Counted from the stretch's first letter, positions 43,394 through 52,879 are shown. The stretch is DNA of 64,000 bases from Candidatus Brevundimonas colombiensis (GCA_029202665.1 CP119326.1:1364001-1428000), one strand, 5' to 3'. Notes: generated from the letters alone by a model not told the origin. Numbers and translations are program-made.

Positions 43394-43711
43394 CTAGAGC
43401 GCGGCGCGCTGGACCGGCGGGCCGGCGAGGCGATTGTATTGATGGGCGGTCATGCAGCGCGGCGTGGCCCAGCGCTGGCCCGTCTGGCGCGCGGCCAGGG
43501 CCTCTTGGGCCGTGACGAACGACGGCGTCGCCCCATAGGTCTGTTGGTAGGCGCGACGCGCCTGCGTATCGCCGGCGCAGACCATGACGGTCTGAAGCGT
43601 CTCGGCGCGCAGGGTCTGGCGCGACACCTCGCGCGGCGAATGGGCCAGAGCCGGGGCGGCCGAAGCCATCAGGGCGGCGGCGATCAAGGCGGGCGTAGCG
43701 AAACGGATCAT
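43394..43711 (-). CDS. Secreted protein of unknown function
   Basis: A 105-residue protein with a signal peptide (ending APALAHS, about residue 23). The mature part has two cysteines (MVCAGDT, RCMTAHQ) likely disulfide-bonded. It resembles other short caulobacterial secreted hypothetical proteins. The gene ends 23 bp from the S9 peptidase terminator on the opposite strand. Function unknown. Confidence 0.72.
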   Translation of the reverse strand: MIRFATPALIAAALMASAAPALAHSPREVSRQTLRAETLQTVMVCAGDTQARRAYQQTYGATPSFVTAQEALAARQTGQRWATPRCMTAHQYNRLAGPPVQRAAL

Positions 43712-43893
43712 CGGAAACCTCCTCCATTTCCCGAATTAACATCAGGACTCGGATGAAATATGCGCCGATATTTTCAATTGTAAAGAATATACGACAGATA
43801 AGCGTCAAATCCGCGACGTGGGACGCCTTGTTGACGTTGCGGCGCCAAACCGCCGGTGGTGCGTTTGCTCCTCAGGTTGGAGGCGGGCGCTTG

Positions 43894-45936
43894 GTGAAAC
43901 CCCTGAATTGGCGAGACTTTGGATCGGGCGTTCACCGTCGCGCCGTGGCCCCGGCCGCCGCGAGGGCGCGGGCCTGGCGCGATTGGGTGCGTCAGAACGA
44001 TCCGGTCTATGCGGCGGCCCGCCATCCCGGCGCGGCCGAGAAATGGGCGTTGGGATTGGTTCTGGGGCTGATGCTGGCGGTCGCGCTGTTCCTGGCTCTG
44101 TTCGACTGGAACATGCTGCGCGGACCGATCGGCCGCTGGGCCTCGGCCAAATACGACCGCCAGATCGCCCTGACCGGCGACCTGGACGTCAATCTGTTCA
44201 GTTGGACCCCTTCGGCGGTGGTGCGCGGCCTGAAGATCGGCGGCCCGGACTGGGCGCGCCAGCAGGACACGGCCGATGTGGACGAGATCCACGCCTCCGT
44301 ACGGCTGAGAAAACTGTTGGCGGGCCAGATCGAGATGCCGCTGCTCCGCTTCACCCGGCCCAAGGTGGTGCTGATCGCCAGCCGGGACGGCCGCAAGAGC
44401 TGGGACCTGAACCCGAACAAGCCCGATACCGGCGAGGGGCTGAAACTGCCGGTCATCCAGCAACTGGTCATCACCGACGGTCAGCTGTCCTTCAACGAAC
44501 AGAGGCGGGAGATGACGCTGCAGGCCGCCGTCAACGCCCATGAGGCGACGAGCGGGGTGGCGGGCTTCCTGCTGGAGGGGCGCGGCACGGTCCACGGATC
44601 GCCGCTGACGCTGAAGATCGAGGGCGGTCCCTTCATCAACATCCGCCGCAACCGGCCCTATCGGTTCGAGGCCGAGGTCAGCGGGGCGGGATCGTCCCTG
44701 ACGGCCAAGGGGGCGATCACGCGGCCGTTCGATCTGGGCCGGTTCGACGCGACCCTGACGATGCAGGGACGCGATCTGTCGGACCTGTATCTGCTGACCG
44801 GGCTGACCCTGCCCAACACCCCGCCCTATCGACTGTCGGGGGCGCTGAACCGCAACGAGAGGGTCTGGACCTTCAAGGATTTCGACGGCCGGGTCGGGGC
44901 GTCGGACCTGTCGGGCGAGGTGCGGGTGGACGCCGCCCAGCGCCTGAGGGTGGACGCAGACCTGCGCTCGCGGCGGCTGGATATCGACGATCTGGCCGCC
45001 GTCCTGGGCGCGCGGACCCGCACCAATGCGGCGGGCACCAATACAGAGGCCCCGGTCGTGGCAGGGGGCAGGCTGCTGCCCGACGCCAAGCTGCAGACCG
45101 AGCGGCTGCGCACCATGGACGGGTCGCTGACCTATCGCGCGGCGGCGGTGAAGGCGAATGCGTTCGACGTGCGCGCGGTCGATCTGGGCGCCGATCTCAA
45201 GGACGGCGTTCTGAAGCTGGATCCCATCAGCTTCAACTTCAATCGCGGCGCATTGAACGGCACGGCGCGAATCAATGCGACCCGGGACACCCCCTACAGC
45301 GCCGTCGATCTGCGGCTGGCCGGCTATCCGCTGGAATCGATCATCCCCGCGCGCAACGGCTCGGTTCCGCTGAGCGGGCGCGCCCTCGGCCGGGCGCGGC
45401 TGGAGGGGCCGGGCGCCTCGATCCACGACTTCGCCGCCGCGTCCAAGGGGTCGATGAGCCTGGTGGTCCCCAATGGGCGGATGCGCGCGGCCTTCGCCGA
45501 ACTGTTGGGCATCAACGCCAGCGCGGGCCTGCTGAAGCTGCTCAGCGGCGATCAGTCCGAGAGTCAGATTCGCTGCGCCGTGGCCGATTTCAACGTCAGC
45601 GGCGGCACGGCGACGGCCCGCACCTTCGTCATCGACACCGACGTCGTCCTGGCCCAGGGCAAGGGGTCGATCGACCTGGGGGCCGAGACGCTGAACCTGC
45701 GTATCGAAGGCGAATCCAAGAAGCCGCGCCTGCTGCGCCTGTGGGCGCCGATCACCGTGTCCGGGGCCTTGAGCGCTCCCAGGGTCGGGGTCGATGTCGG
45801 CAGCGTGGCGGGCCAGGGCGGGTTGGCGGGTCTGCTCGGCGCCGTGGTGGCGCCGGTGACGGCCCTGTTCGCCTTCGTCGATCCCGGTCTGGCCGAGGAC
45901 GCCGACTGCGGTCGTCTGATCGCCGGCGCACGATAG
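43894..45936 (+). CDS. AsmA family protein
   Basis: A 680-residue inner-membrane-anchored protein. One helix near residues 48-70 precedes an AsmA domain (WASAKYDRQIALTGDLDVNLFSWTP) that projects into the periplasm. The C-terminal part has the AsmA_2-like SMSLVVPNGRMRAAFAELLGI and TLNLRIEGESKKPR. Such proteins are linked to phospholipid transport and outer-membrane assembly. GTG at 43894 has GGAGG 10 nt upstream. An ATG at 43753 would add 47 residues from AT-rich DNA that looks like a promoter. Confidence 0.87.
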   Translation: MKPLNWRDFGSGVHRRAVAPAAARARAWRDWVRQNDPVYAAARHPGAAEKWALGLVLGLMLAVALFLALFDWNMLRGPIGRWASAKYDRQIALTGDLDVNLFSWTPSAVVRGLKIGGPDWARQQDTADVDEIHASVRLRKLLAGQIEMPLLRFTRPKVVLIASRDGRKSWDLNPNKPDTGEGLKLPVIQQLVITDGQLSFNEQRREMTLQAAVNAHEATSGVAGFLLEGRGTVHGSPLTLKIEGGPFINIRRNRPYRFEAEVSGAGSSLTAKGAITRPFDLGRFDATLTMQGRDLSDLYLLTGLTLPNTPPYRLSGALNRNERVWTFKDFDGRVGASDLSGEVRVDAAQRLRVDADLRSRRLDIDDLAAVLGARTRTNAAGTNTEAPVVAGGRLLPDAKLQTERLRTMDGSLTYRAAAVKANAFDVRAVDLGADLKDGVLKLDPISFNFNRGALNGTARINATRDTPYSAVDLRLAGYPLESIIPARNGSVPLSGRALGRARLEGPGASIHDFAAASKGSMSLVVPNGRMRAAFAELLGINASAGLLKLLSGDQSESQIRCAVADFNVSGGTATARTFVIDTDVVLAQGKGSIDLGAETLNLRIEGESKKPRLLRLWAPITVSGALSAPRVGVDVGSVAGQGGLAGLLGAVVAPVTALFAFVDPGLAEDADCGRLIAGAR

Positions 45937-46001
45937 GATGCCGCTTCGCATGACGACCGAATCGGCGCGCCGGACGTATTGAGGCCTATGGACCATCACG
46001 C

Positions 46002-46853
46002 ATGACCCGCCGCGGCCTGTTCGCACCCGCCCTGGGGTTCGTCGCCGCGGCCTGTTCGCCGCTGAACCTGTTGAACGCCCTGGGGCCGCGCGATCCCGGC
46101 GTGCGGCGCGTCGCGCGCGACATCGCCTATGGCGACGATCCCCGCCAGCGCATGGACCTCTACGCCCCCACGGCGCCGGGGTCATATCCGACCCTGGTCT
46201 TCTTTTATGGCGGCGGCTGGGATTCCGGCTCGCGAGACCAGTATGGCTGGGCCGCCCAGGCCCTGGCGGCCCGGGGATTCGTTGTGGCCTTGCCGGACTA
46301 CCGGATCGTGCCCCAAGTCGTCTTCCCGGCCTTCATAGAGGATGCGGCGGCGGCCACGGCCAGGGCGGCCGAGGTCGTGGGCCAGTACAGCGGCGATCCC
46401 GCCCGGCTGGGCGTTCTCGGCCATTCCGCCGGGGCGCATCTGGCGATGATGATCGCCCTGGACCGACGCTATATGGCCGCCGTCGGCCAACCCGGCCTGA
46501 TCAAGGCGGCGGCGGGCCTGGCCGGACCCTATGACTTCCTACCTCTGGATGTGGCGGCGTCCAGGAACGCCTTCGGCCGCGCCCCGGACCCCACATTGAC
46601 CCAGCCCGTGACCTTCGTGCGGGCCGACGCCCCGCCGATCTGGCTGGGCCACGGCACGGCCGACACGGTGGTCCACGATGAGGACACGATCATCCTGGAC
46701 GAACGGATGCGGGCCGTCGGCGGACGCTCGGAGGCCAAGCTGTATCCCGGCCTGGACCACGCCGACCTGATCGCGACCTTCTCGCCCCTGTTCCGCAAGA
46801 AGGCGACGGTCCTGGCCGATGTGACGGGGTTCTTCCATCGGCAGCTGGGCTGA
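46002..46853 (+). CDS. Alpha/beta-hydrolase lipoprotein (carboxylesterase-like)
   Basis: A 283-residue hydrolase with a lipoprotein-like N-terminus (VAAACSPL, Cys near residue 18). The oxyanion-hole region is FFYGGGWDSGS, the nucleophile elbow LGHSAGAHLAM, the acid HGTADTVVHDED and the catalytic His in LDHADLI. It matches BD-FAE/esterase-lipase members that act on small esters. The substrate is unknown. It is followed on the other strand by tRNA-Leu. Confidence 0.85.
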   Translation: MTRRGLFAPALGFVAAACSPLNLLNALGPRDPGVRRVARDIAYGDDPRQRMDLYAPTAPGSYPTLVFFYGGGWDSGSRDQYGWAAQALAARGFVVALPDYRIVPQVVFPAFIEDAAAATARAAEVVGQYSGDPARLGVLGHSAGAHLAMMIALDRRYMAAVGQPGLIKAAAGLAGPYDFLPLDVAASRNAFGRAPDPTLTQPVTFVRADAPPIWLGHGTADTVVHDEDTIILDERMRAVGGRSEAKLYPGLDHADLIATFSPLFRKKATVLADVTGFFHRQLG

Positions 46854-46865
46854 ACCGACGACGAG

Positions 46866-46950
46866 TGGTGCGGGCGGCCGGGGTCGAACCGGCACTCCTT
46901 TCGGAACTGGATTTTGAATCCAGCGCGTCTACCAATTCCACCACGCCCGC
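46866..46950 (-). tRNA. tRNA-Leu (anticodon CAA)
   Basis: The minus strand folds into an 85-nt leucine tRNA with acceptor GCGGGCG/CGCCCGC. The anticodon stem CTGGA/TCCAG encloses the loop TTCAAAA (CAA, reads UUG). It has a variable arm, T-arm GCCGG-TTCGACC-CCGGC, and an encoded CCA end. A long variable region supports Leu. Confidence 0.95.
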
Positions 46951-47002
46951 AGCGGAAGGACCGCCTCATGCCACAAGGGCCGAGGCCGCGTCCAGCGCAA
47001 CC

Positions 47003-47539
47003 TTACGCCACGACCTCGACATGGCTGTCCAGGCGGCCGGCCTGGACGCGGCGGGCGCGGATGTACATTTCGACGCGCTGCATGACGATCAACGCCATGG
47101 CGAAGACCAGGAAGGCGTCGGTGACGGCCATGGCGTTCAGATGCCACTGGGCGGCGTGGCCCTCGATCAGGTCGCGCAGCAGCGACCGGCCGGCGAACAG
47201 GGCGACCAGCAGGATCAGGCCCAGGGGCGAGGCCTGGGCCATCAGCACGCCGTTCGGCTCGCGCTCGATGGTGACGGTCTTGCCGCGATACCAGCCGACT
47301 ATCCCGCCCAGCACGCCGCCGACGGCCAGAACCGCCCAGGCGTCGGGCCCGAACGGCGCATGCGTCGTGTTGGGGTTCTGCGTCATGCCCCACAGGCCCA
47401 GACCGATCAGAGGCAGGACGATGGCCGGCATGATCCACAGGAACTGCGGCTTCAACACCCGCTTCCTGCGGTTCTTCAGCAGCACCACCACCAGCATGAT
47501 CGGGATCATGAGCAGCGGGATCAGTTTTTCAGGCGGCAC
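47003..47539 (-). CDS. CcdC-like/DUF1453 membrane protein
   Basis: A 178-residue integral membrane protein with five or so helices. The first contains LIPLLMIPIMLVVVLL and is followed by a basic KNRRKRVLKPQFLW that matches CcdC-like DUF1453 proteins. Function is not established. GTG at 47539 is preferred because GGGGAG lies 7 nt upstream; TTG at 47554 is an alternative. Downstream of the fumarylacetoacetase gene on the same strand. Confidence 0.72.
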   Translation of the reverse strand: MPPEKLIPLLMIPIMLVVVLLKNRRKRVLKPQFLWIMPAIVLPLIGLGLWGMTQNPNTTHAPFGPDAWAVLAVGGVLGGIVGWYRGKTVTIEREPNGVLMAQASPLGLILLVALFAGRSLLRDLIEGHAAQWHLNAMAVTDAFLVFAMALIVMQRVEMYIRARRVQAGRLDSHVEVVA

Positions 47540-47599
47540 GACGTCTCTCCCCAAAGACCTTTTCGGCCCCTTCAGGCCGCTGCGATCAGCCTAGCGCCG

Positions 47600-48619
47600 T
47601 CAGCCCGCACTGGAAAGCGGGGCCACGGTCTGTTCGATGGCGCCGAAGATCGTGTGGTTGCGGTCGTCCAGCATTTCGATCCGCACGGTGTCGCCGTGCT
47701 TCAGGAAGGGGGTTTCGGCGGCGCCGCGCAGGATCGTCTCGACGGTGCGGACCTCGGCGATGCAGGAATATCCCAGACCGCCTTCGCTGACCGGCTTGCC
47801 GGGGCCGCCATCGGCGTCCTTGTTCGACACGGTGCCCGAACCGATGATCGTGCCGGCGCCCAGCGACCGGGTCTTGGCCAGGTGGGCGATCAGGGTTCCG
47901 AAGTCGAAGGTCATGTCGACGCCGGCGTCGGCCTTGCCGAAGTCTTCGCCGTTCAGCTGGACCGTCAGTTCGCCGTGCAGCTTGCCGTCTTTCCAGCGGT
48001 CGCCCAGCGCCTCGGGCGTGACCAGGACGGGCGACAGGGCGCTGGCGGGCTTGGACTGGACAAAGCCGAAGCCCTTGGCCAGTTCGGCCGGGATCAGATT
48101 GCGCAATGACACGTCGTTGACCAGGCCGACCAGGCGGATGGCCGCCAGCGCCTCCTCGCGCGTCGCCCCTTGCGGCACGTCGCCGACGACCACGACGATC
48201 TCGGCCTCCAGGTCGCAGCCCCAGGCCTCGTCGGCCAGGGGGATGGCGTCGCGGGGCGACAGGAAGCCGTCGGAGCCGCCCTGATACATCAAGGGGTCGG
48301 TCCAGAAGCTGGCGGGCATTTCCGCCCCACGCGCCTTACGAACCAGCTCGACATGGTTCACATAGGCCGAGCCGTCGGCCCACTGATAGGCGCGAGGCAG
48401 GGGCGAGGCGGCGTCGCGTTCGTGAAAACGACCGCGCGGCACGCCCTCATGCTCCAGGCTTTCTGCCAGGGCCTGAAGCCGGGGGCCGCAGGTGTCCCAG
48501 TCATCCAGCGCCGCCTGCAGCGTCGGGGCGATCAGGAAGGCGTCGGTGAACCAGTTCAGGTCCTGAGAGACGACCACGAGGCGGCCGTCGCGGCCGTGCT
48601 TGAGCGAGGCGAGTTTCAT
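47600..48619 (-). CDS. Fumarylacetoacetate hydrolase family protein
   Basis: A 339-residue enzyme of the FAH superfamily. The metal-binding residues are in WGCDLEAEIVVVVGD and the signature in LGAGTIIGSGTVSNKD, with NDVSLRNLIP. It probably cleaves fumarylacetoacetate to fumarate and acetoacetate. A role in tyrosine degradation is inferred from the nearby HPPD gene. Other FAH-fold hydrolases are possible. The ATG at 48619 is used; the frame also has GTG/ATG two codons earlier. Confidence 0.87.
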   Translation of the reverse strand: MKLASLKHGRDGRLVVVSQDLNWFTDAFLIAPTLQAALDDWDTCGPRLQALAESLEHEGVPRGRFHERDAASPLPRAYQWADGSAYVNHVELVRKARGAEMPASFWTDPLMYQGGSDGFLSPRDAIPLADEAWGCDLEAEIVVVVGDVPQGATREEALAAIRLVGLVNDVSLRNLIPAELAKGFGFVQSKPASALSPVLVTPEALGDRWKDGKLHGELTVQLNGEDFGKADAGVDMTFDFGTLIAHLAKTRSLGAGTIIGSGTVSNKDADGGPGKPVSEGGLGYSCIAEVRTVETILRGAAETPFLKHGDTVRIEMLDDRNHTIFGAIEQTVAPLSSAG

Positions 48620-48663
48620 GACCAAGGCCTAGACCGGATTTGCGGGATTGGGAACCGGCCGGA

Positions 48664-48942
48664 TCAATCGGCCGCCGTCAGCAGGGCGCGGGCTTCGGCC
48701 CCCGCCGCTGAGCCTGGGCGGGCGGCCCGGTCACGCACCTCGACCTCCACGATCACCCCGCCTTCCGGCTCTATCGCCCAGAGGTAGCGCCGCTCGATCT
48801 CGACCGTGCGGCCGGAGGGGGCGAACCCTTCGTAACTGTCGCCCCAGGGCGTGATCTTCTTCACCTCGACGAAGGGCATGGCGCAGGCCGCGTCCAGCTC
48901 CTCATTGGCCATCAGGGTCAGTTCATCGTCGGGTGCGGGCAT
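48664..48942 (-). CDS. Conserved small protein of unknown function
   Basis: A 92-residue acidic protein, probably cytoplasmic. It contains MPFVEVKKITPWGDSYEGF and YLWAIEPEGGVIVEVEV, a short beta-sheet pattern. No family recognised. It lies 44 bp upstream of the FAH gene on the same strand and could be co-transcribed with it. Confidence 0.62.
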   Translation of the reverse strand: MPAPDDELTLMANEELDAACAMPFVEVKKITPWGDSYEGFAPSGRTVEIERRYLWAIEPEGGVIVEVEVRDRAARPGSAAGAEARALLTAAD

Positions 48943-49083
48943 GGGATCAGCTTAAAGAAAATCAGAGTGGGCGCTATTGCGCGGCGCCGCAAAATGAGGC
49001 GGTCCGGCGCTCATATTGCATCTGGCGGGGGGCTGGACGGCGACGTCTTTGTTCAGCAGGCGCGCGCTTTCACTGCCCCGGCT

Positions 49084-49269
49084 TCAGCTTCGATGATGCA
49101 GCCGCTTCCACACCTGATAGCCGATGATCGGGGCGAAGCCGCAGAGGAGGGCGGCGATCAGGACCAGCCAGAAGCCGCCGCCCAGCCAGTATTCGCCCGC
49201 CAGGGCCCCGGCGCCGGCCGCGAGGACCGGGCCGAGCCAGGGCAGCCATGTCGGCGGCCGCATCCGCAT
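49084..49269 (-). CDS. Small membrane protein of unknown function
   Basis: A 61-residue protein with two hydrophobic segments (LPWLGPVLAAGAGALAG and FWLVLIAALLCGFAPIIGY), ending in a basic WKRLHHRS. Its ATG at 49269 directly abuts the HPPD stop, so it is probably translated from the same mRNA. No family recognised. Confidence 0.6.
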   Translation of the reverse strand: MRMRPPTWLPWLGPVLAAGAGALAGEYWLGGGFWLVLIAALLCGFAPIIGYQVWKRLHHRS

Positions 49270-50370
49270 TCAGGCGTCGACCTTGATGACGCCGCGACGG
49301 ATCTGGTCCAGTTCGATCGAGTCGAACAGGGCCTGGAAGTTGCCGTTGCCGAAGCCCTCGTTGCCCTTGCGCTGGATGATCTCGAAGAAGATCGGGCCGA
49401 AGGCGTCCTGGGTGAAGATCTGCAGCAGCAGGCCCTCTTCGTCCGAACCGTCGATCAGGATGCGGTTCTTGCGCATCCGCTCCACGTCCTCGCCGTGGTT
49501 GGGCAGGCGTTTGTCGATCAGTTCGAAATAGGTCTCGATGGTGTCCTGGAAGTCCACGCCGCGCTCGCGCATGGCCTCGACCGTCTCGAAGATATTCTGG
49601 GTGGTCAGGGCGATGTGCTGGATGCCCTCGCCGTTGTAGCGCCGAATGAACTCCTCGATCTGGGAGTTCTCGTCCTGGCTCTCGTTCAGGGGGATGCGGA
49701 TGGCGCGGTCGGGCGCAATCATGGCCTGGGAAAACAGGCCCGTCGCCTTGCCCTTGATGTCGAAATACTTCTGCTCCTCGAAGTTGAACACCGAGCCGTA
49801 GAAGCCCGACCAGGTGCGCATCTGGCCGCGACGGACGTTGTGGGTCAGGTGGTCCAGCACTTCCAGCCCGACGTTGTTCTTGCGCTCGGCCTCTTCCCAG
49901 CCCTCGATCTCGTCCCAGGCGTCATACAAGGAGCCGGCGTCGCCATACTGGTCGATGACATAGAGCAGCGAACCGCCGATGCCTTCCAGGATATAGGGAT
50001 AGTCGTCGCCCAGCGCCCCGCCGTCGACGCCCTGGGCCGGCTTTGCGCCGCGCTCGACCGCGCCCTCATAGGCGGCCTTGGCGTCGGTGGTGCGGAAGGC
50101 CATGCCGTTGGCCGACGGACCATGGTCGCGGGCGAAGTCGGCGGCGTGGGCCGCTGGCGAACGATGCACCAGGAAGCTGATGTCGCCCTGTTTCAGGCGC
50201 ACCACGTCGGTCCTGGGGTTCACATGCGTCTGGGTGAAGCCCATCGTCTCCAGGCGCGCGATCATCGCCCTGGGCTCGGGCCCGGTGAATTCGACGAATT
50301 CGAAACCGTCGACGCCGAGGGGGTTGTCCTGGTCAAGCTGTTCGATCTGGGTCTTGGTCATGTCGTTCAT
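49270..50370 (-). CDS. hppD: 4-Hydroxyphenylpyruvate dioxygenase
   Basis: A 366-residue Fe(II) dioxygenase converting 4-hydroxyphenylpyruvate to homogentisate in tyrosine breakdown. Iron ligands are visible: the first His in DHLTHNV, the second in GIQHIALTT, and Glu in FFEIIQRKG near the C-terminus. NEGFGNGNF is typical of the family C-terminus. The ATG at 50370 starts the family N-terminus (NPLGVDGFEFVEF). Homogentisate dioxygenase is not in the window. Confidence 0.95.
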   Translation of the reverse strand: MNDMTKTQIEQLDQDNPLGVDGFEFVEFTGPEPRAMIARLETMGFTQTHVNPRTDVVRLKQGDISFLVHRSPAAHAADFARDHGPSANGMAFRTTDAKAAYEGAVERGAKPAQGVDGGALGDDYPYILEGIGGSLLYVIDQYGDAGSLYDAWDEIEGWEEAERKNNVGLEVLDHLTHNVRRGQMRTWSGFYGSVFNFEEQKYFDIKGKATGLFSQAMIAPDRAIRIPLNESQDENSQIEEFIRRYNGEGIQHIALTTQNIFETVEAMRERGVDFQDTIETYFELIDKRLPNHGEDVERMRKNRILIDGSDEEGLLLQIFTQDAFGPIFFEIIQRKGNEGFGNGNFQALFDSIELDQIRRGVIKVDA

Positions 50371-50511
50371 GGCGCGTCTCCCGCACGGATTTTGAGGCGG
50401 ACTTAACCGAAAGGGGCCGCCGATTGGCGCGGAACCTAGTCGGGGAAGGCGACGGAGCCAAGACGAAGCCACGGGGACGTGATGACCCGTCCCGGCGCAA
50501 GGAGCGAGAAA

Positions 50512-52110
50512 TCAGGCGCTGCGGGTTTTCAGGGACGGGGCCGCCGTGATCACCCAGGCCTTAGGCGTTGCGAGCGGGGCCTTGCAGACCGCCTCGACCG
50601 ATCGGCCGTCCTGGAACCGATAGCGCACCGGCAGGTCGGCCGCGCAGCGGGTCTGGACGGCGAAGAACATGGCCTCTGCGTCGGCGTAGGGGTCGTGATC
50701 CTCTATGGCGGCCAGAACTGGTGATCCGGCCAGGACGCCGCATTTGTCGGTGGTGTCCAGCTTAATGCCCTCTGGGACTTGGTAGAAGCCTGTCGAGCCG
50801 CCGGTGCAATTCTGGCCGTTCATGTGGAACAGGGCGGCGCGGCGATAGTCGCCTCGGCCGGGTTCGTCCTTTAAGGCGACGCCCAGGGTCGCCAGCCTCG
50901 CCTCGATCCCCGCCCAACGATCCGCGCCGGGTCCGTCCAGCAGGATATGGATTCCGCTGTCTGCCGGCAGAAGGGCGCGGAAGTCCGTCACGCCATAGCC
51001 GTCGCCGGCGCGCCCGGCGTCCAGCATCGTCTTCCACAGGTCGAAGACATCGCGCCGACCTTGGGACGCTTTGCGCGCCTCCAGATCGGCGACCCACTGG
51101 ATCACCACGCCGCAATCGTAGACGCCCGACCCGGAACGCAGACGGCGGGGATCATAATCGCGGTTTCCCAGAGTGGATCGGCAGCCGTTCAGTCGCTGGG
51201 CCAGGGAGGTTCTGGTCTGGGCGTCGTCGATGACGCCCGAGGAGGCGGCGGCCGCCAGGGCGCCGTATTCGGCTCCACCCTCGTGCAGCCACGGCGCTGT
51301 GTCGCCGTCCTTCACAGTGAGCCCGTGGCCGTTCCACAGGTGGAAGGTCTCATGCCAGACGAAGGTTGACAGGGGGCCGGTCACGTCCTCGTCCGGCGAA
51401 TCCCAGGACGCGCCGAAGAAGCGGGTGGAGATGACGCCGGTGTCGGTCACGTCGCCGCGAAAGGTCGAGGGGCCGGGGCCGTCGGTCGTGACGATCAAAA
51501 CAGGCTGATAGGGCAGGTCGCGGCCAAGCCGTGCGCCATAGAAGGTCTGCGCCGCCAGAAAACCGTCGCTCATCAGCTTGGACAGCGATGCGGGGACCGA
51601 GGCGCCGGACACCACCGTCCCGCCGTCCCGACGCGTAACCGCCGCTTCCGGGCCGAGATAGGCGTAGCCCTTGATCGCATCGGTCCGGGGCAGGGCGGTT
51701 TCGCCCGCGACAGGCCGCGCGGTCAGTTCGGCGTCCATCCCCTTCAGCGCCAGGCCGGGGCCGTAAAGGACATGGCCCGCACCGACGCGCGCCAGGGCCA
51801 TATAGACGCGGTCGACCTCGGCTGCGTCCGGCGCGATCAGGATTTCGAAGGTGTCGAACGGTCGATCGGACTTCACCACCCCGTCCGCCAGGCTAAGGCC
51901 GGGCGTGGTCACGGTCCAAAGGGTGCGAATGATGTCGGTGTCCAAGAAGGCGACTTCGGTCGTCGGCTGGGCCAGCCGCCAGGTCACGGCGACGCCGCTG
52001 GGGGCCGTGCGCGCCTCGATGGTCGCCGCCTGCTGGGCATTTGCCGGAGCGGTCATGCCCAAAGTCAGGGTCAGGGTGACCGCGAGCGCTCCGATCCATT
52101 TCGACTGCAT
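50512..52110 (-). CDS. Secreted HExxH metallopeptidase, M61/M1-like, orphan
   Basis: A 532-residue exported protein with a signal peptide (ending APANAQQ, near residue 26). A zinc-site motif VWHETFHLWNG lies near residue 250 and a downstream WLHEGGAEYGA could supply the third ligand (Glu), the gluzincin plan of M61/M1 peptidases. The N-terminal half is beta-rich. There are four cysteines in the last third. I do not recognise a closer family; substrate unknown. Confidence 0.75.
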   Translation of the reverse strand: MQSKWIGALAVTLTLTLGMTAPANAQQAATIEARTAPSGVAVTWRLAQPTTEVAFLDTDIIRTLWTVTTPGLSLADGVVKSDRPFDTFEILIAPDAAEVDRVYMALARVGAGHVLYGPGLALKGMDAELTARPVAGETALPRTDAIKGYAYLGPEAAVTRRDGGTVVSGASVPASLSKLMSDGFLAAQTFYGARLGRDLPYQPVLIVTTDGPGPSTFRGDVTDTGVISTRFFGASWDSPDEDVTGPLSTFVWHETFHLWNGHGLTVKDGDTAPWLHEGGAEYGALAAAASSGVIDDAQTRTSLAQRLNGCRSTLGNRDYDPRRLRSGSGVYDCGVVIQWVADLEARKASQGRRDVFDLWKTMLDAGRAGDGYGVTDFRALLPADSGIHILLDGPGADRWAGIEARLATLGVALKDEPGRGDYRRAALFHMNGQNCTGGSTGFYQVPEGIKLDTTDKCGVLAGSPVLAAIEDHDPYADAEAMFFAVQTRCAADLPVRYRFQDGRSVEAVCKAPLATPKAWVITAAPSLKTRSA

Positions 52111-52303
52111 CTGGGTCAGAGCTCCTGGAGTGTAAGCGTCAGCATACTGGCGTTTTCGATTCAGGCGATTTCGTGGCGACGCTGGACTTGGAATCGCTTT
52201 CGGCGCCAGAGACGGTTTGCATCGGATGCGGGCGGATGACGCACCGTCGCGCGGCGTGTTATCGGCGTCGGGAAGGGCGTCGGTTTAGACGTCGGGGATC
52301 CGC

Positions 52304-52879
52304 ATGCTTCGCAAACTGTACGACCGCGTGTTCGAACTGGCCCGCAGCCGGCACGCGACCAAGGCCCTGGCCGTGGTCTCCTTCGTCGAGAGTTCGTTCT
52401 TTCCCATTCCGCCCGACGTGATGCTGGCGCCGATGATCCTGGCGCGGCCGCAGAAGGCCTATTTCTATGCGGCCGTCTGCACCATCGCCTCGGTGCTGGG
52501 CGGGATGCTGGGCTACGCTATCGGCTATTTCCTGACGGATGTGGGTCTGGCCATCATGCGGGTGCTGGGCCATTCGGACGGGGTGGAGCAGTTCCGCCAG
52601 TGGTTCGATCAGTGGGGCCTGTGGGTCATATTGATCAAGGGTCTGACGCCCATTCCCTACAAGCTGGTGACGATCGCTTCCGGTCTGGCGGCGTTCAGCT
52701 TCCCGATCTTCATCGCCGCCTCGGTGGCGACGCGCGGCGGGCGGTTCTTCCTGGAGGCGTGGATCCTGAAACGGTGGGGGCCCGCCATGCTGGCCCAGGT
52801 GGAGAAACGGCTGGCGCTGTGGACCGGCGCAGGCCTGGTCGCCCTGATCGGTCTGATCGTCGTGCTGAAGCTTCTGTAA
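52304..52879 (+). CDS. YqaA/DedA-type membrane protein
   Basis: A 191-residue membrane protein of the SNARE-associated (DedA/VTT) superfamily. Visible are FVESSFFPIPPDVMLAPM, a Gly-rich loop GGMLGYAIGYF, and LIKGLTPIPYKLVTIASG. Such proteins are linked to lipid flipping or membrane homeostasis; the exact function is unclear. It is followed by dsbB after 39 bp. Confidence 0.87.
   Translation: MLRKLYDRVFELARSRHATKALAVVSFVESSFFPIPPDVMLAPMILARPQKAYFYAAVCTIASVLGGMLGYAIGYFLTDVGLAIMRVLGHSDGVEQFRQWFDQWGLWVILIKGLTPIPYKLVTIASGLAAFSFPIFIAASVATRGGRFFLEAWILKRWGPAMLAQVEKRLALWTGAGLVALIGLIVVLKLL

Noticed and set aside
43753..43893. Extended N-terminus of the AsmA protein
   Set aside because: This stretch is AT-rich and promoter-like, and the GTG at 43894 has a well-placed GGAGG.
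52111..52303. Short Cys-containing frame starting near 52173
   Set aside because: It overlaps the YqaA gene in another frame and shows no conserved pattern beyond a chance CIGC. The 193-bp gap is more likely a divergent promoter region.
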